A DNA stretch of 64,000 nucleotides. It comes from CALJFL01 sp963669435 (GTDB lineage Bacteria; Pseudomonadota; Gammaproteobacteria; Pseudomonadales; Halieaceae). Under the pieces are notes generated by a model. The model made no database searches, was not told the DNA's origin, and worked only from the letters and a program-made list of their open reading frames with translations. The stretch's first letter is position 1; every line of letters begins with the position of its first letter. The stretch is taken from the NCBI GenBank assembly GCA_963669435.1, contig OY770025.1:3224001-3288000 (forward strand), read 5' to 3'. A program made the position numbers and the translations under genes. Of this stretch, positions 1 through 8,684 are shown in pieces.

Positions 1-39
1 CGCGCTGGGCATTCATCAATGTTAGTGGAGGAAAGTGCT

Positions 40-1221
40 ATGTCGTCAAGTTGGGCCGAGTTTAACTGGGAAGATCCGTTCTTTTTTCGGCAACAGCTCA
101 GTGAAGAGGAGCGTATGGTGCAGGAGACTGCACGCCAATACGCCCAGGAGAACCTGCAACCGCGGGTTATCGAAGCGTATCGCAACGAGCAAACAGATCC
201 CGAGATATTCAAGGAGATGGGGCAACTGGGTTTGCTGGGTCCAATGTTGGAGGGTTACGGTTGTGCCGGCATGGGATACACCAGCTATGGACTCATAGCC
301 CGTGAAGTGGAGCGCGTAGATTCAGGCTATCGCTCGATGATGAGCGTGCAGTCCAGCCTGGTCATGTACCCCATCCACACATATGGGTCGGAAGAGCAAA
401 AGCAAAAGTACCTCCCCAAACTGGCTACCGGTGAGTACATAGGGTGTTTCGGACTGACTGAACCGGACCATGGCTCGGATCCCGGCAGCATGCTCACCCG
501 TGCCAGGTCCGTAGACGGTGGCTATAAGCTCACCGGTAGCAAAATGTGGATATCCAATTCGCCCATCGCCGATGTGTTCATCGTTTGGGCGAAGACCGAT
601 GACGATGTGATCCGAGGCTTCATCCTTGAAAAGGGAATGGAAGGCCTGAGCGCACCAAAAATCGAAGGCAAATTGTCTTTACGTGCGTCTATCACCGGCG
701 AGATTGTGATGGATGAGGTGTTTGTGCCTGAAGAAAATCTGATGCCCAATGTGCAGGGCTTGAAAGGCCCCATGGGTTGCCTGAACAGTGCACGATTGGG
801 TATTTCCTGGGGGGCGCTGGGTGCCGGTGAGGCCTGCTGGCATGCCGCACGACAGTACGTGCTGGACCGCAAGCAGTTCCGTCGCCCGCTCGCTGCCAAT
901 CAATTGATCCAAATGAAATTGGCGAATATGCAGACAGAGCTCAACATAGCACTGCTGGCCTGTTTGCAAGCGACTCGCTTGAAGGAGCAGGACAACCTGG
1001 CGCCGGAAACCATATCGCTGATTAAGCGGAACTCCTGTATGAAGTCACTGGAAGTGGCGCGCGTAGCGCGCGACATGCATGGTGGCAACGGCATCGCCGA
1101 CGAGTTTCCGGTTATGCGCCACATGATCAACCTGGAGACGGTGAATACCTACGAGGGTACCAACGATATCCATGGCCTGATCCTCGGTCGGGCACAGACA
1201 GGTATTCAGGCGTTCTTTTGA
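40..1221 (+). CDS. gcdH: Glutaryl-CoA dehydrogenase-like acyl-CoA dehydrogenase
   Basis: This is an FAD-dependent acyl-CoA dehydrogenase of 393 residues, the usual family length. In characterised glutaryl-CoA dehydrogenases the enzyme oxidises and decarboxylates glutaryl-CoA to crotonyl-CoA in the cytoplasm and passes electrons to ETF. The sequence carries the subgroup motif DSGYRSMMSVQSSLVM (residues 94-109), including the Arg-Ser pair that contacts the substrate carboxylate. The C-terminal TYEGTNDIHGLILGRAQTG holds the catalytic Glu (about 372). The start is placed at the second ATG because GGAGGA sits 8 bases before it; an in-frame ATG at 19 lacks such a site. No CaiB-type CoA transferase or lysine/tryptophan pathway gene is adjacent, so the family is clear but the in vivo substrate is inferred. 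Confidence 0.88.
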   Translation: MSSSWAEFNWEDPFFFRQQLSEEERMVQETARQYAQENLQPRVIEAYRNEQTDPEIFKEMGQLGLLGPMLEGYGCAGMGYTSYGLIAREVERVDSGYRSMMSVQSSLVMYPIHTYGSEEQKQKYLPKLATGEYIGCFGLTEPDHGSDPGSMLTRARSVDGGYKLTGSKMWISNSPIADVFIVWAKTDDDVIRGFILEKGMEGLSAPKIEGKLSLRASITGEIVMDEVFVPEENLMPNVQGLKGPMGCLNSARLGISWGALGAGEACWHAARQYVLDRKQFRRPLAANQLIQMKLANMQTELNIALLACLQATRLKEQDNLAPETISLIKRNSCMKSLEVARVARDMHGGNGIADEFPVMRHMINLETVNTYEGTNDIHGLILGRAQTGIQAFF

Positions 1222-1263
1222 AACTGATCTTTCAAATCATCGGTGTAAAGCTTCGAGGTGGCA

Positions 1264-2448
1264 ATGACTAGTAATAGTAGTACGGCTGCCGATGCTGCAG
1301 CGTCGAAAGGGTCTTACCTGACACTGTGTATCGTTTTATTGGTGGGGATCGCCGGCGGTATCTTCCCGGTTCTCCAGCCATTGTTCGTCGGTGGACTCAT
1401 AGACCATCTGGGACTAGCCAGTACACAAGGGGGTGCAATAGCCTCTTCAGAGATGGCCGGAGCAGGGGTGGGCATCATTCTGGTTTCGTTATTGGTAACC
1501 AAGGGAGATTGGCGTCGTCTGTTGCTGATATCGGGTGTCGTAGCCCTGTGTGGCAACTTGCTCAGTATTTTCAGCGGTGAGTTCGCCATGATCCTCGGGA
1601 GTCGATTCTTGGCAGGCATTGGGCAGGGCGCGCTTATGGGGGTGGCAACCGCTGCAATTGGTAGTACTGCGAACCCCGATCGAAACTTTGCAATTTTTAT
1701 GGTGGTACTTTTCTCGACGGGGACGCTGGGTGTGTACACCCTGTCGACGATAATCGCCGATTACGGGGTGAACCTTGGCTACATTCTGCTGGTTGCAATG
1801 TCGATACTGGCGATACTCATGTTTCCTCTATTCCCCAATAGCGGAACTGGTGAGACTGAAGTTTCGACAAGTCAGCCAGGCGATCAACCCGGTTCCGGCA
1901 GTTTACAGCGCATAGTATTCGGGCTGATCGGCATTCTGCTGTTTTTTACTGGGCTCGCCAGTGTCTGGCCATTCATGGAGCGAATGGGTTTGGAAGTCGG
2001 CCTATCTGCGGCTCAAATTGGTAGTAGTCTCACGGTCTCTACGTCCTTCGGAATCGCAGGTGGAGTTGTGGCAACGCTCCTTGGTGATAGGCTCGGCAGG
2101 ATCCCTCCCATACTGTTTGGTATCTCCGGTATTGTATTTTGTATTACCATTATCTACCTGATGCCCGGTCAAAATAGCTTTGTCATCGGAAGTCGTGCCT
2201 TCATGTTTTTCTGGATTTTCGTAGTGCCTTATCTTATGGGTACCATGGCATTAATCGATCCAACTGGTCGCGCGGTGGTGCTCAACATGGCGATGCAGTA
2301 CCTGGGATTCACCGTCGGTCCCAGTCTTGTAGGCTTTATGGTTGCGGGTAGTACCTACACGAGTGGACTGATAGTTGGGCTCATAAGTTGCGCTGTCAGC
2401 GCGTTTATTTTTGTTCCAGTGGCGTTAACTCTCAAGAGAGGAAGATAG
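1264..2448 (+). CDS. MFS transporter
   Basis: This is a major facilitator superfamily permease of about 394 residues with some 12 hydrophobic segments and a short hydrophilic Ser/Ala-rich N-terminus. A polar loop near residues 195-215 (TGETEVSTSQPGDQPGSGS) divides the two halves, as expected for 6+6 helices. It lies 42 bases after the acyl-CoA dehydrogenase on the same strand and is probably co-transcribed with it. A GAGGTGG stretch lies just before the ATG at 1264; a GTG at 1258 overlaps that motif and is less likely. The substrate is not evident. Its place beside alcohol/aldehyde oxidation genes suggests uptake of a carbon source or organic acid, which is inference. Confidence 0.8.
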   Translation: MTSNSSTAADAAASKGSYLTLCIVLLVGIAGGIFPVLQPLFVGGLIDHLGLASTQGGAIASSEMAGAGVGIILVSLLVTKGDWRRLLLISGVVALCGNLLSIFSGEFAMILGSRFLAGIGQGALMGVATAAIGSTANPDRNFAIFMVVLFSTGTLGVYTLSTIIADYGVNLGYILLVAMSILAILMFPLFPNSGTGETEVSTSQPGDQPGSGSLQRIVFGLIGILLFFTGLASVWPFMERMGLEVGLSAAQIGSSLTVSTSFGIAGGVVATLLGDRLGRIPPILFGISGIVFCITIIYLMPGQNSFVIGSRAFMFFWIFVVPYLMGTMALIDPTGRAVVLNMAMQYLGFTVGPSLVGFMVAGSTYTSGLIVGLISCAVSAFIFVPVALTLKRGR

Positions 2449-2520
2449 GATCTTGAAGTTTCGGATTTCGATCGGCCGTTGTTTGTTCTACTGCCCAGTA
2501 CTTTGACAATCGAGTTCTAA

Positions 2521-4119
2521 CTACCCCATAAGTAGGTCAGCTGCTTTTTCGCCAATCATCACCGTCGGCGCATGCGTATTTCCGCCGACCAGTGTTGGCA
2601 TGACCGAGGCATCGGCTATCCTGAGGCCCTCGATACCCTGTACACGTAGCTTAGAATCCACCACAGACATATCGTCCGTACCCATCTTACAGCTCCCGAC
2701 TGGATGGTAGGGCGTGGCAGCTTCTGCCTGGATGTACTGCTTGACGTCCTGGTTGGGCCAGGGGCCAAGGTCTTCGTCGATGTAGCTCGCCAGGGGTGAC
2801 TGCTCGGCGATTTCCCTTGCCATCTCAACACTGCGCTCCAATAGGTCGATATCTCTTGGGTCGTCCAGGAAATTTGCATGAATTTTTGGCTTATCCGTTG
2901 GTGAACTACTGGCCAGGCGCACTTCGCCACGGCTCTTCGGGCGTAATACACACATGCGAAGTTGGAATCCATCGCGCTCCAGAATGTCGCGATTGAGCAT
3001 CCACAGCCAGGGGATACGTAAGCGGCTACCGCCGAGACTGAGCGAAAAGTGTATTTGTATATCGGGGTATTCCAGTTCGGGAGAACTCTTTAGAAATGCA
3101 CCTGCCTCGGTGGGAAATGTCGTTGCTGGCCCGGTGCGAAACAGGGCGGCCCGCATCATCATCCAGGCTGCACGGTCGGCCCTGATCAGGCTGTGCATGG
3201 TGATTTCCTGATTACAGCCATAGCGTACAGGTACATCCACATGGTCCTGCAGGTTTTTTCCCACGCCTGGCAGGTGGCACTTTGTGTCAATTGCGAATTC
3301 CTGGAGCTGCTCTGCGTCACCAATGCCAGAAAGCATCAGGATCTGTGGCGTATTGTAGGCACCGCCAGCTAACACCACCTCGGCGTTACAACGTACCTCG
3401 TGTTCCTTTCCACGTCGTATATAGCTCACACCCACGGCCCGCTTATTCTCGATGATGACATTTGTCGTCATCGCACGCGTCAGGACTGTGAGGTTTTGCG
3501 GTTTATTCTTAAGGTAAGCCTTTGCAGCGCTGCACCGCCGACCGTTGGCGATGTTGAAATCGAATAATCCCGCACCTTCCTGGGTGGCGCCGTTGAAATC
3601 GTCGTTATGCGGATAGCCCGCAGCGACTGCGGCGTCAACGAATGCGTGGTACAAGGGATTTTCCGCAGGGGTTCTGGATACTTTTAGCGGTCCATCGGTA
3701 TTGTGGAATTCATCGTTTCTATCGGTGTGCCCCTCGGCGCGCTTGAAGTAGGGGAGTACTTCTTCGTAAGACCAGCCCTCGTTACCCAGTGCTGCCCAGT
3801 GATCAAAGTCCTGGCGCGCTCCGCGTGCATACAGCATGCCATTGATAGACGAACACCCCCCCAGAACTCTTCCGCGCGGCGCAAGTAGCTCTCTGCCCTC
3901 TAAGCCTGCGTTTGCCTCGGTGGTGTACTTCCAGCCGTGGAGGCCATTGCGAAGCAGCTTTCCGGAACCCAGCGGGATATGCAGCATGGGATTCCAATCT
4001 CTGCCGCCCGCTTCCAGGAGCAAAACATTTACGTCGCCGTTTTCCGCAAGCCTGGCCGCAACAGCACAGCCCGCTGAGCCTGCGCCGACTACAATAAAAT
4101 CGGGATTTTTTGTTGTCAT
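2521..4119 (-). CDS. GMC-family FAD alcohol oxidoreductase (choline/PEG dehydrogenase-like)
   Basis: This is a glucose-methanol-choline oxidoreductase of 532 residues that oxidises a primary alcohol with FAD. The N-terminal nucleotide-binding loop GAGSAG is at residues 12-17, followed by LLLEAG for FAD ribose binding. GMC signature 1 (GRVLGGCSSINGMLYARG) and signature 2 (GAYNTPQILMLSGIG) are both present. The C-terminal catalytic pair is visible as His in PYHPVGSCKMG and Asn in GGNTHAPTVMIGEKAA. The start is the ATG of MTTKNPD, preceded by GGACGAG; a TTG 18 bases upstream is a weaker alternative. It is divergent from an aldehyde dehydrogenase, a common pairing in which the GMC enzyme supplies the aldehyde. 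Choline is possible, but no betaine gene neighbours it. Confidence 0.85.
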   Translation of the reverse strand: MTTKNPDFIVVGAGSAGCAVAARLAENGDVNVLLLEAGGRDWNPMLHIPLGSGKLLRNGLHGWKYTTEANAGLEGRELLAPRGRVLGGCSSINGMLYARGARQDFDHWAALGNEGWSYEEVLPYFKRAEGHTDRNDEFHNTDGPLKVSRTPAENPLYHAFVDAAVAAGYPHNDDFNGATQEGAGLFDFNIANGRRCSAAKAYLKNKPQNLTVLTRAMTTNVIIENKRAVGVSYIRRGKEHEVRCNAEVVLAGGAYNTPQILMLSGIGDAEQLQEFAIDTKCHLPGVGKNLQDHVDVPVRYGCNQEITMHSLIRADRAAWMMMRAALFRTGPATTFPTEAGAFLKSSPELEYPDIQIHFSLSLGGSRLRIPWLWMLNRDILERDGFQLRMCVLRPKSRGEVRLASSSPTDKPKIHANFLDDPRDIDLLERSVEMAREIAEQSPLASYIDEDLGPWPNQDVKQYIQAEAATPYHPVGSCKMGTDDMSVVDSKLRVQGIEGLRIADASVMPTLVGGNTHAPTVMIGEKAADLLMG

Positions 4120-4169
4120 AACTCGTCCAGTATTCAAGTGAATTACGCTGATGGCGCATTATCAAAAAG

Positions 4170-4198
4170 TTGACAAAAAAGAATATAGCCCGAATAAT
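4170..4198 (+). promoter_or_regulatory. Sigma70-type promoter for the aldehyde dehydrogenase at 4326
   Basis: A perfect -35 TTGACA (4170-4175) is followed after 17 bases by AATAAT (4193-4198), a five-of-six match to the -10 consensus. It sits in an AT-rich pocket between the divergent GMC and aldehyde dehydrogenase genes and would start transcription near 4205, giving a leader of about 120 bases. Confidence 0.6.
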
Positions 4199-4325
4199 AA
4201 AACAAATTGCAGTGTAATATCCAGACTTTTCATTGTTATCTCTGAGCTGGATATGCCGATCAAACGAGAATTGGCGGGGGAGAGTTTGTGAGTCCCCGTC
4301 GTCCCGAGAAAATAGGTGTCACACG

Positions 4326-5831
4326 ATGGAATCAGTAATTGCCCAAAGAGACCGACTGGGTGTAAAGCCCGGACAAATCTATGTCGATGGTGCGTGGTCG
4401 GACGGGTCCGGTGAGGCTCGCATTGCCCACATTCACCCCTCGATTAACCAGGAGCTCACTACGATCGCAGACGCGTCGGAAGCGGACGTAAATGCAGCCG
4501 TGGCCGCCGCCAGATCGGCGTTTGATGAAGGTCCCTGGCCCCACATGGGGGCAAGTGAGCGCAAGCGTTTGTTACAGCCCTTTGTGAACCTGCTTCACGA
4601 ACATGCCGAGGAGCTCGCTTTTCTGCAAACCCTCGACAACGGCATCCCCATTAACTTCAGTTTGAACACTCGTGTATCGGCAAAAAATGCGGCCGATATT
4701 TTTGATCATTACTGCGGTTGGATTGACAAGATTACCGGGCAGGTGTTTCCGAAATACACTGACGCTGCAGATTTACACTACCTGACCTTGCGTGAACCGG
4801 TGGGCGTGTGTGGCTTGATCATTCCCTGGAATGCGCCGCTGATGATGTGGGCGATGAAAGTGGCGCCGGCCCTGGCGTCTGGTTGCACAGTGGTAATGAA
4901 GCCTGCGGAGACGGCGAGTCTCTGTGCATTACGGCTGACAGAGCTGCTGCAGCAGGTTGATCTGCCCCCCGGTGTGTTCAATCTGGTGACAGGTGGACCG
5001 GCCGTCGGGCAGGCGTTGGTGACTCATCCCGGTATAGACAAAGTCAGTTTCACCGGTAGTCCGCAGGTGGGCGAGTTTATCCTGTCCAAGGCGGGATCGA
5101 ATATGAAGCGGACTACGCTGGAACTCGGTGGCAAGAGCGCAGCCATTGTTTTCCCCGATGCAGCCTCGATTTCTGGTGCGGCGCAGACTGTGATGAGCCT
5201 TTGCTCTACTTTTCTGTCTGGGCAGGTTTGCTCCACAACAACGCGAGCCGTGGTACACGAATCGGTCTACGATGAATTCATTGCTGCAGCACAGGGGCAG
5301 TTAGCGCAGGTTAAATTTGGAGATCCTTTTGATCTTGAGACCACATCGGCACCCATCATCACGGCCAAGCAAACAGAGCGCATAATGCGCTATATCGAGC
5401 TGGGCAAGGAGGAGGGCGCTCGCCTGGTAGCAGGTGGTGACCGTCCCACAGAGGGGGCACTGGCGCAGGGCAACTGGGTGAATCCGACCATATTCGCCGA
5501 CGTTGACAATAAGATGACCATCGCTCGGGATGAAATATTTGGTCCCGTGTTATCGGTAATCCCGTTCAAAACGGATGAAGAGGCTGCGGCGATAGCTAAC
5601 GATTCTGACTACGGTCTCTCCGGCGCCTTGTACACCACCAACCTGGCTCGTGCCTTTCGCGTATCCAAGGCAATGCGTACTGGCTCAGTAGGAATAAATG
5701 GTTATAGTGTGATGCCCAATTCACCCTCTGGAGGAGTCAAGCGCTCAGGCATAGGTCGTGAAGGGGGGTGGGCGACCATAGAAGCCTTCACTGAAGAAAA
5801 AACCCTGATCCTGAATCTTGCGGTTGAGTGA
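4326..5831 (+). CDS. NAD(P)-dependent aldehyde dehydrogenase
   Basis: This is a cytoplasmic aldehyde dehydrogenase of 501 residues that oxidises an aldehyde to a carboxylate. The active site is intact: Asn169 in PWNAP, the general base Glu266 in LELGGKSA and the nucleophile Cys302 in SGQVCST, with EIFGPV near residue 400. The ATG start has AGGTG eight bases upstream; the long in-frame extension to 4233 has no similar site and does not resemble the family. It is divergently arranged with the GMC oxidoreductase, suggesting consecutive alcohol-to-aldehyde-to-acid steps. It is strikingly similar along its length to the second aldehyde dehydrogenase at 8685, implying duplication. The substrate is unknown. 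Confidence 0.9.
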   Translation: MESVIAQRDRLGVKPGQIYVDGAWSDGSGEARIAHIHPSINQELTTIADASEADVNAAVAAARSAFDEGPWPHMGASERKRLLQPFVNLLHEHAEELAFLQTLDNGIPINFSLNTRVSAKNAADIFDHYCGWIDKITGQVFPKYTDAADLHYLTLREPVGVCGLIIPWNAPLMMWAMKVAPALASGCTVVMKPAETASLCALRLTELLQQVDLPPGVFNLVTGGPAVGQALVTHPGIDKVSFTGSPQVGEFILSKAGSNMKRTTLELGGKSAAIVFPDAASISGAAQTVMSLCSTFLSGQVCSTTTRAVVHESVYDEFIAAAQGQLAQVKFGDPFDLETTSAPIITAKQTERIMRYIELGKEEGARLVAGGDRPTEGALAQGNWVNPTIFADVDNKMTIARDEIFGPVLSVIPFKTDEEAAAIANDSDYGLSGALYTTNLARAFRVSKAMRTGSVGINGYSVMPNSPSGGVKRSGIGREGGWATIEAFTEEKTLILNLAVE

Positions 5832-5856
5832 GCAAATGGATTGCTGAGCCCCCAGT

Positions 5857-6705
5857 TCAAATGCGTGACTGATGGGTCTTCAAAACAATTGCATCAGGGT
5901 TCACGTGCTCGAAGGGCATGCCCTTTTCGTTGAGGTCCTGTTCCAGGGATTGTTCCAGCTTGCCGATCAGTTGCAGAAGACCGCTATCGGGTTTCAATTC
6001 CGTGCTTGTTCCATCTTCGGGAACGGGACCGGAGATACCCAGGGATGAAATTACGCTGCCATTAGACTTTTTGAGGGGAAATGCCATCACCCGTCGCTTT
6101 TGTTCTTCTCTCAGGATCTTAATAACAAAGTCGCTGGAGCGCGCCTCCGCGATGAGATTGCTGGTTTTGCGCGAGGATGCTTCATCGAGGTGCTCTGGCA
6201 TCTTCGCCCCGACAAATTTTCTGTAGGCACTGACCTCGTCCCTGGTTAGCGAGCCCAATATGGCGATTCCGGCGGGAGTTTCATGTAGCAACATGGTTTC
6301 ACCGGCAGACCTCGCGTGGCAGACCTCGTCCGGCCCTTCGACAGTGGCCACAAGCAGGGTATACCACCCCAGGCGGACAAAAACGGAGGTGGTTTGCCCG
6401 GTACTTGAAGCAATATCATTCAGGTAGCGGTAGGACTCGCGGCTGACCGAGTAACGATTCAGCATGGCTCTGAGCACATGGTGAATCATCGGGCCGGCAA
6501 CGTATTTGCTCATATCCAGGCCACGAGCAACGAAGCGTGATTCCTCCAGGCTCACCAGGGCGCGATGCACACTGCTGGGAGGCAGGGAAAGCTTCCTGCT
6601 GATTTCCAGAACCCCAATCGGTTTCTCAGAGGGAAGAATCAGGTGCAGAACGTCGAAGACGTTCTTGGCGGAGACATTAATCGATCGGTCAGACTTGCTG
6701 TTCAT
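5857..6705 (-). CDS. IclR-family transcriptional regulator (distal of a pair)
   Basis: This is an IclR-type regulator of 282 residues. An N-terminal winged helix-turn-helix (about residues 10-75, with GVLEISRKLSLPPSSVHRAL as recognition region) is followed by the effector-binding domain. It starts 12 bases after the stop of another IclR gene on the same strand, so the two are almost certainly one transcript. It converges with the aldehyde dehydrogenase at 4326 with a 25-base gap. IclR proteins usually control adjacent catabolic genes in response to an aromatic or organic-acid ligand. The neighbouring GMC, aldehyde dehydrogenase and alcohol dehydrogenase genes are the likely targets, by inference. 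Confidence 0.85.
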   Translation of the reverse strand: MNSKSDRSINVSAKNVFDVLHLILPSEKPIGVLEISRKLSLPPSSVHRALVSLEESRFVARGLDMSKYVAGPMIHHVLRAMLNRYSVSRESYRYLNDIASSTGQTTSVFVRLGWYTLLVATVEGPDEVCHARSAGETMLLHETPAGIAILGSLTRDEVSAYRKFVGAKMPEHLDEASSRKTSNLIAEARSSDFVIKILREEQKRRVMAFPLKKSNGSVISSLGISGPVPEDGTSTELKPDSGLLQLIGKLEQSLEQDLNEKGMPFEHVNPDAIVLKTHQSRI

Positions 6706-6717
6706 GGATGCTTTGGC

Positions 6718-7518
6718 TCAATACATGCTGGACTGGTAGAGTGCCGCCCACTTTCTGCAGGCACCGATGATCTCCTGGAACTCCGGCAGCCGCTGTTTAA
6801 TAACCTTCTCGCTGAAACGCGCCTTGGGTCCGCCCACCGTAATCGAGCCGTGGGGCCAGTCGTTTTCAGCCATAATGGGGAAGGCAATACTGTTTGAACC
6901 GGATTTATAGTCCTCTATGGCCGTTGCAAAGCCCTGTTCGCGGGTCTGCTCGATATCGTTCCACAACTGTTTCCGGCTCGACAGGGTATTCTTGGTGAAC
7001 TTCTGTAGTGGCGAGTTTCGCCCTATGTAATTCTCGATTTCCTCGTCGGGTAAGTAGGCCAGTATCGCCCGTGACGCCGCGGAGACATGCAGGGGCAATG
7101 AGGTGCCAATTTTCAGGCGGATCACCAGTTTGCCCACGCCCTCTAGGCCATCGATGATCACCTGGCTGTCCTTCATCCTGACCGACAGAATCACTGTTTC
7201 TCCGGTCAGCTCGTGGAGTTCCTGCAGGTGAGGTGAGGCGATGGATTTGAAATCGGGCTCGGCAGAAGTGTGAAAGATCAAGTCGAGCACCCCATAGCCG
7301 AGTTCATACTTGGTCCCGTCTCTCACCAGAAAGCCCTGGTCAACCAGCGTGGTTAGCGCACGATAGGCCATGTTTTTGGTGATGCCCAGCCGCTGACTGA
7401 GTTCAGTGACCCCAAAGACGGCTTGTTCACTGGCGAACAACGACAAGATATTCAGTACGCGTGTCGTCGCTTTATTCTGTTGCCTTCCGGACTTCTTTTC
7501 TTCGCTAGCTGCTTCCAT
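6718..7518 (-). CDS. IclR-family transcriptional regulator (proximal of a pair)
   Basis: This is an IclR regulator of 266 residues with a polar N-terminus, a helix-turn-helix at about residues 20-80 (GVTELSQRLGITKNMAYRAL) and a C-terminal ligand-binding domain (about 90-260). It is the first gene of a two-regulator transcript and is divergent from the NmrA-like gene at 7775. Three TTCTA half-sites lie 29-61 bases upstream of its start and are candidate operators, suggesting autoregulation together with control of the divergent genes. It is clearly divergent in sequence from the downstream IclR protein, so the pair is not a recent tandem duplication. Confidence 0.86.
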   Translation of the reverse strand: MEAASEEKKSGRQQNKATTRVLNILSLFASEQAVFGVTELSQRLGITKNMAYRALTTLVDQGFLVRDGTKYELGYGVLDLIFHTSAEPDFKSIASPHLQELHELTGETVILSVRMKDSQVIIDGLEGVGKLVIRLKIGTSLPLHVSAASRAILAYLPDEEIENYIGRNSPLQKFTKNTLSSRKQLWNDIEQTREQGFATAIEDYKSGSNSIAFPIMAENDWPHGSITVGGPKARFSEKVIKQRLPEFQEIIGACRKWAALYQSSMY

Positions 7519-7546
7519 ACCTGGCGCTTTCTTTTTTTGCTGCTCG

Positions 7547-7579
7547 TTCTAAAAGTGTATCGATTCTAGAACAATTCTA
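7547..7579. repeat. Putative IclR operator: TTCTA half-site array
   Basis: Three TTCTA half-sites occur at 7547, 7564 and 7575. The last two form the inverted repeat TAGAACAATTCTA (7567-7579), and TTCTAGAA (7564-7571) is itself palindromic. The array lies just upstream of the first IclR gene, in the divergent regulatory region. Binding by either IclR protein is inference. Confidence 0.45.
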
Positions 7580-7698
7580 TGGGATTGGATATCTCCCCGA
7601 ATCTAACGTCCCTTTTTTTCGCTTCGTGTATTCATCCCGTATAGGGGCTCACTGAGCCTCCTCCTCTTGCATGGGTATGACGGTGCCTGACAAAAGTC

Positions 7699-7726
7699 TT
7701 GCGTTATGTGTACTATAATATAGAAT
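7699..7726 (+). promoter_or_regulatory. Putative promoter for the NmrA-aldehyde dehydrogenase-alcohol dehydrogenase genes
   Basis: TTGCGT (7699-7704) and TAGAAT (7721-7726) are separated by 16 bases in an AT-rich segment 49 bases upstream of the NmrA-like start. An exact TATAAT lies at 7714-7719 but has no well-spaced -35 element (CTGACA is 21 bases upstream), so which -10 is used is uncertain. The remainder of the 256-base intergenic region shows only the TTCTA array. Confidence 0.4.
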
Positions 7727-7774
7727 ATATACGTAAGAATAGCACAATATGCGAATTGTAAATTTGAGAATCTC

Positions 7775-8653
7775 ATGGGCAAACTGCTCGTAACAGGCGC
7801 GACAGGCACGATAGGCACTGAGATAGTTCGTCTCGCGGATGAGTGCCCGGTATCGCTTAGATTTATGGCGCGGGATCCCGCACAGCTGCAAGTCGCCGAC
7901 GGCAGCATAGCCGAGACATGCCAGGGGGATTATGCAAATCCGCAGGGTCTTGCTGGGTGTTTTGAAGATGTAGAACAGCTGTTAATGCTGACCAAGCCAG
8001 GCCCCGATCAGCAGGAATTCGACCGCAATCTGATTGACGCCGCAAAACAATCGGGTGTTACGCGACTTATCAAGATTTCGGCGCTTGGCGCCTCTGTCGC
8101 CGCTGCCTCTGAACTGAATAGATACCAGTCTGCGGGTGAAGACCTGTTGGCCAGGAGTGGTATGGAGTATGTGATTCTGCGGCCCCAGTTCTTCATGCAG
8201 AACTTCTTGGCAGTCAGTCGCCTTATTCAAAAGAAGAGCTTGTTCAGCTTTCCGGCAGCGGCGTCGAAGGTGGCCATGATCGATGCGCGAGATATCGCGG
8301 CCTGCGTGTTGCAGATTGCCAGCGATCGAGGGGTCCGCAACAGGATCTTTCAGTTAACAGGCCCAGAAGCGCTATCCATGGCAGACGCTGCAGGTGTCAT
8401 GAGTGACGTGGTGGGCAGAAGCATCACATTTGTTCCGGTTGAATCCGACCAGTATCTCGAAAAGCTGCTCGCCGTTGGCCTGCCCGAGTGGCAAGCCAGT
8501 GGACTCACCGACATTTATCAGGATATCGCTCAATACGACGGGTATTGCTCGGCAGCGGTGGGCAGTCTTACCGGGCAACAGGCCGATTCCTTTGAGAATT
8601 TTCTCCACAGGCACATGAATCAGTTCCAGCTATTGGACCAACCTGCGGCTTAA
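7775..8653 (+). CDS. NmrA-like NAD(P)-binding atypical SDR
   Basis: This protein of 292 residues has an N-terminal Rossmann motif VTGATGTIG (residues 5-13) and the sequence pattern of the NmrA/HSCARG group of atypical short-chain dehydrogenases. Members are either NADP-binding regulators or quinone/aldehyde reductases. No classical Tyr-x3-Lys active site is obvious, which fits the atypical subgroup. It is the first gene of a plus-strand set (NmrA-like, aldehyde dehydrogenase, alcohol dehydrogenase) with a 31-base gap to the next gene, and it is divergent from the two IclR regulators. Whether it is catalytic or a redox sensor for the pathway cannot be decided from the sequence. Confidence 0.75.
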   Translation: MGKLLVTGATGTIGTEIVRLADECPVSLRFMARDPAQLQVADGSIAETCQGDYANPQGLAGCFEDVEQLLMLTKPGPDQQEFDRNLIDAAKQSGVTRLIKISALGASVAAASELNRYQSAGEDLLARSGMEYVILRPQFFMQNFLAVSRLIQKKSLFSFPAAASKVAMIDARDIAACVLQIASDRGVRNRIFQLTGPEALSMADAAGVMSDVVGRSITFVPVESDQYLEKLLAVGLPEWQASGLTDIYQDIAQYDGYCSAAVGSLTGQQADSFENFLHRHMNQFQLLDQPAA

Positions 8654-8684
8654 CGCTGCTCGCAAGTAAACAGGAAGTAACATC

